Translations under genes and position numbers: made by a program | Part shown: positions 63,284 to 64,000 of the stretch, one piece after another | Layout of the letters: each line of letters starts with the position of its first letter | Numbering within the stretch: the first letter of the stretch is position 1 | The notes under the pieces: model-generated | What the model was told of the DNA's origin: nothing | The model's input: only the letters and a program-made list of their open reading frames with translations | Databases searched by the model: none | Origin: Phallus indusiatus | Taxonomy: Eukaryota; Basidiomycota; Agaricomycetes; Phallales; Phallaceae | Direction of reading: 5' to 3' | Assembly (NCBI GenBank): GCA_027605045.1 | Contig: JAQFWX010000027.1 | Coordinates: 1-64,000, forward strand | DNA length: 64,000 nt

Positions 63284-63547
63284 TGTAACGGTTCCGCTAT
63301 GAGCAGCGGACTACTATTAACCATAGTACATATTCGTATATACATACAATTGTATGCAGACGATCGTCGTCTGCACAAGTACCTAGTATTATGTAACGTA
63401 CATAGGCGCCGTCACACCAGTAAATACCGCGTAACGGTAAAGGCGCCGGCAGCCTTTCTTACCTGCACTTGCAAATATACAGCTTTACACTGTTTGTTGT
63501 GAGTCCGTAAGAACCGGGCTAATCGTAAACTGTAACGAAACGTTACA
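63284..63547 (+). repeat. 3' LTR of E2 (264 bp)
   Basis: Identical by eye to the other three LTRs. Confidence 0.95.
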
Positions 63548-63552
63548 ATAAG
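63548..63552. repeat. Target-site duplication of E2, right copy
   Basis: ATAAG, matching 54449-54453. Confidence 0.92.
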
Positions 63553-63785
63553 AGTAAACCGGCTTTACCTGGTTTTTTCATCATGTCAGTTGACATTTCC
63601 GAAGCCATATTCTTCATATCCATGTCATTCGACATGGCTGCACTCTTGTCCATGGACATATGATCCATTCCCATATTATCGTTTTTCATCATGCCAGGCT
63701 CCATATCATCTTTCTTCATATGCCGTTCTCCGTCGCTTCATCAACCGGCGTACGCCAGTGCTTGCAAAAGAATCAGTAGCAACAT
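63548..63785 (-). pseudogene. Met-rich peptide with upstream signal-like segment, cut by E2
   Basis: From an ATG at 63785 the minus strand reads a short signal-like peptide (MLLLILLQALAYAG), then two adjacent in-frame TGA codons (63738-63743). It continues in the same frame as a Met/Asp-rich stretch (MKKDDMEPGMMKNDNMGMDH, then MSMDKSAAMSND) of about 55 residues up to the E2 boundary. Met-x-Met runs of this kind bind copper in the N-termini of Ctr transporters, but no membrane helices follow. A candidate splice donor (CAG|GTAAAG) lies just before the boundary. It may be the 5' part of the gene whose MsrA remnant lies across E2, or an unrelated copper-binding protein. Confidence 0.35.
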
Positions 63786-64000
63786 CGTTACGGCCTGTTC
63801 ATCCTCCCCTTCGTCTTTGGTTGTCACCAATGATGGTTTAGCGAGCTCAAGTTCTGGCGCGACAGCTGGTTGTCCGGGGCATTCCAGTTCCCAAAAGAGG
63901 TTAACCAATGCTGCAACGACTAAGGAGAAGAAAGAATGAGCAGGAGGAAGGAAGAAATCCCGGTAACAAATGAAAAGGTTTGAAATGACAACCTCACACT
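63786..64000. other. Window edge, nothing firm
   Basis: On the minus strand a splice-acceptor-like CTCCTTAG near 63915 is followed by an open stretch towards 63785, possibly a further exon of the Met-rich locus. Too short to call. Confidence 0.3.

Larger units (their letters stand above)
54454..63547 (+). mobile_element. E2: full-length Ty3/Gypsy chromovirus, sister of E1
   Basis: 9,094 bp with the same organisation as E1. The different TSD (ATAAG) shows an independent integration, not a duplication of the locus. Relative to E1: one C fewer at 55349-55352, two bases more at about 57088, three fewer at about 58116, one A fewer at 58279-58283, one C fewer at 59079-59081, one G fewer at 62221-62222. 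Two substitutions were seen, one synonymous near 58603 and one Ile-to-Thr near 60633. The losses break gag, pol (twice) and ORF3, so E2 as written is not autonomous; all four one-base losses fall in homopolymers. Confidence 0.95.

Overview
The window looks like nuclear DNA of a filamentous fungus, most likely a basidiomycete (Agaricomycotina). The evidence is GT-AG introns of about 47-82 bp, a GATA factor cut into seven small exons, a Ulp1-like giant gene of a type I recall from mushroom-forming fungi, and Ty3/Gypsy chromoviruses. No rRNA, tRNA, CRISPR or bacterial operon structure was seen. The assignment rests on gene architecture and remembered family resemblance, not on a search.

Layout. 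1-14.7 kb is gene-poor: coding-like pieces on both strands (an uncharacterised spliced gene at 2.0-3.3 kb, a possible P450 relic at 5.7 kb, hydrophobic pieces at 8.2-10.4 kb, an unknown plus-strand locus at 12.8-14.2 kb), a palindrome cluster at 6.1 kb, and small ACGCGT/GGTGACC motif clusters. 14.7-16.0 kb holds an apparently intact GATA zinc-finger transcription factor. 20.9-22.8 kb holds a small intact-looking four-exon gene of unknown function and part of another. 24.4-29.6 kb is one very large gene with an N-terminal 33-residue tandem repeat, a Ulp1-like cysteine peptidase domain and a long uncharacterised C-terminal part.

32.4-64 kb is a rearranged, transposon-rich domain. Two copies of a 1.5-1.6 kb segment lie in inverted orientation about 17 kb apart (32407-34034 and 51212-52720). 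Between and beside them are fragments of unrelated genes: a possible DNMT1-RFD piece, a RIO2 kinase piece, an AT-hook piece and a methionine sulfoxide reductase A (MsrA) pseudogene. Two nearly identical full-length Ty3/Gypsy chromoviruses are inserted in the same orientation: E1 (40135-49233, TSD ACGAG) and E2 (54454-63547, TSD ATAAG). All four 264-bp LTRs look identical, so the insertions are very recent or homogenised.

How the parts work together. Each retroelement carries gag (CCHC knuckle), an aspartic protease, RT-RNase H-integrase-chromodomain, and a third ORF of about 602 aa in the position where env would lie but without signal peptide or membrane segment. E1 has an open pol but a broken gag 3' end; E2 has the gag 3' end intact but breaks in gag, pol and ORF3. 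E1 appears to have landed in a host reading frame, E2 just 5' of the MsrA pseudogene. The accessory ORF3 and the giant Ulp1-like gene are the best candidates for undescribed biology. Many apparent frameshifts are single-base losses in homopolymers, so assembly error must be excluded before calling decay.
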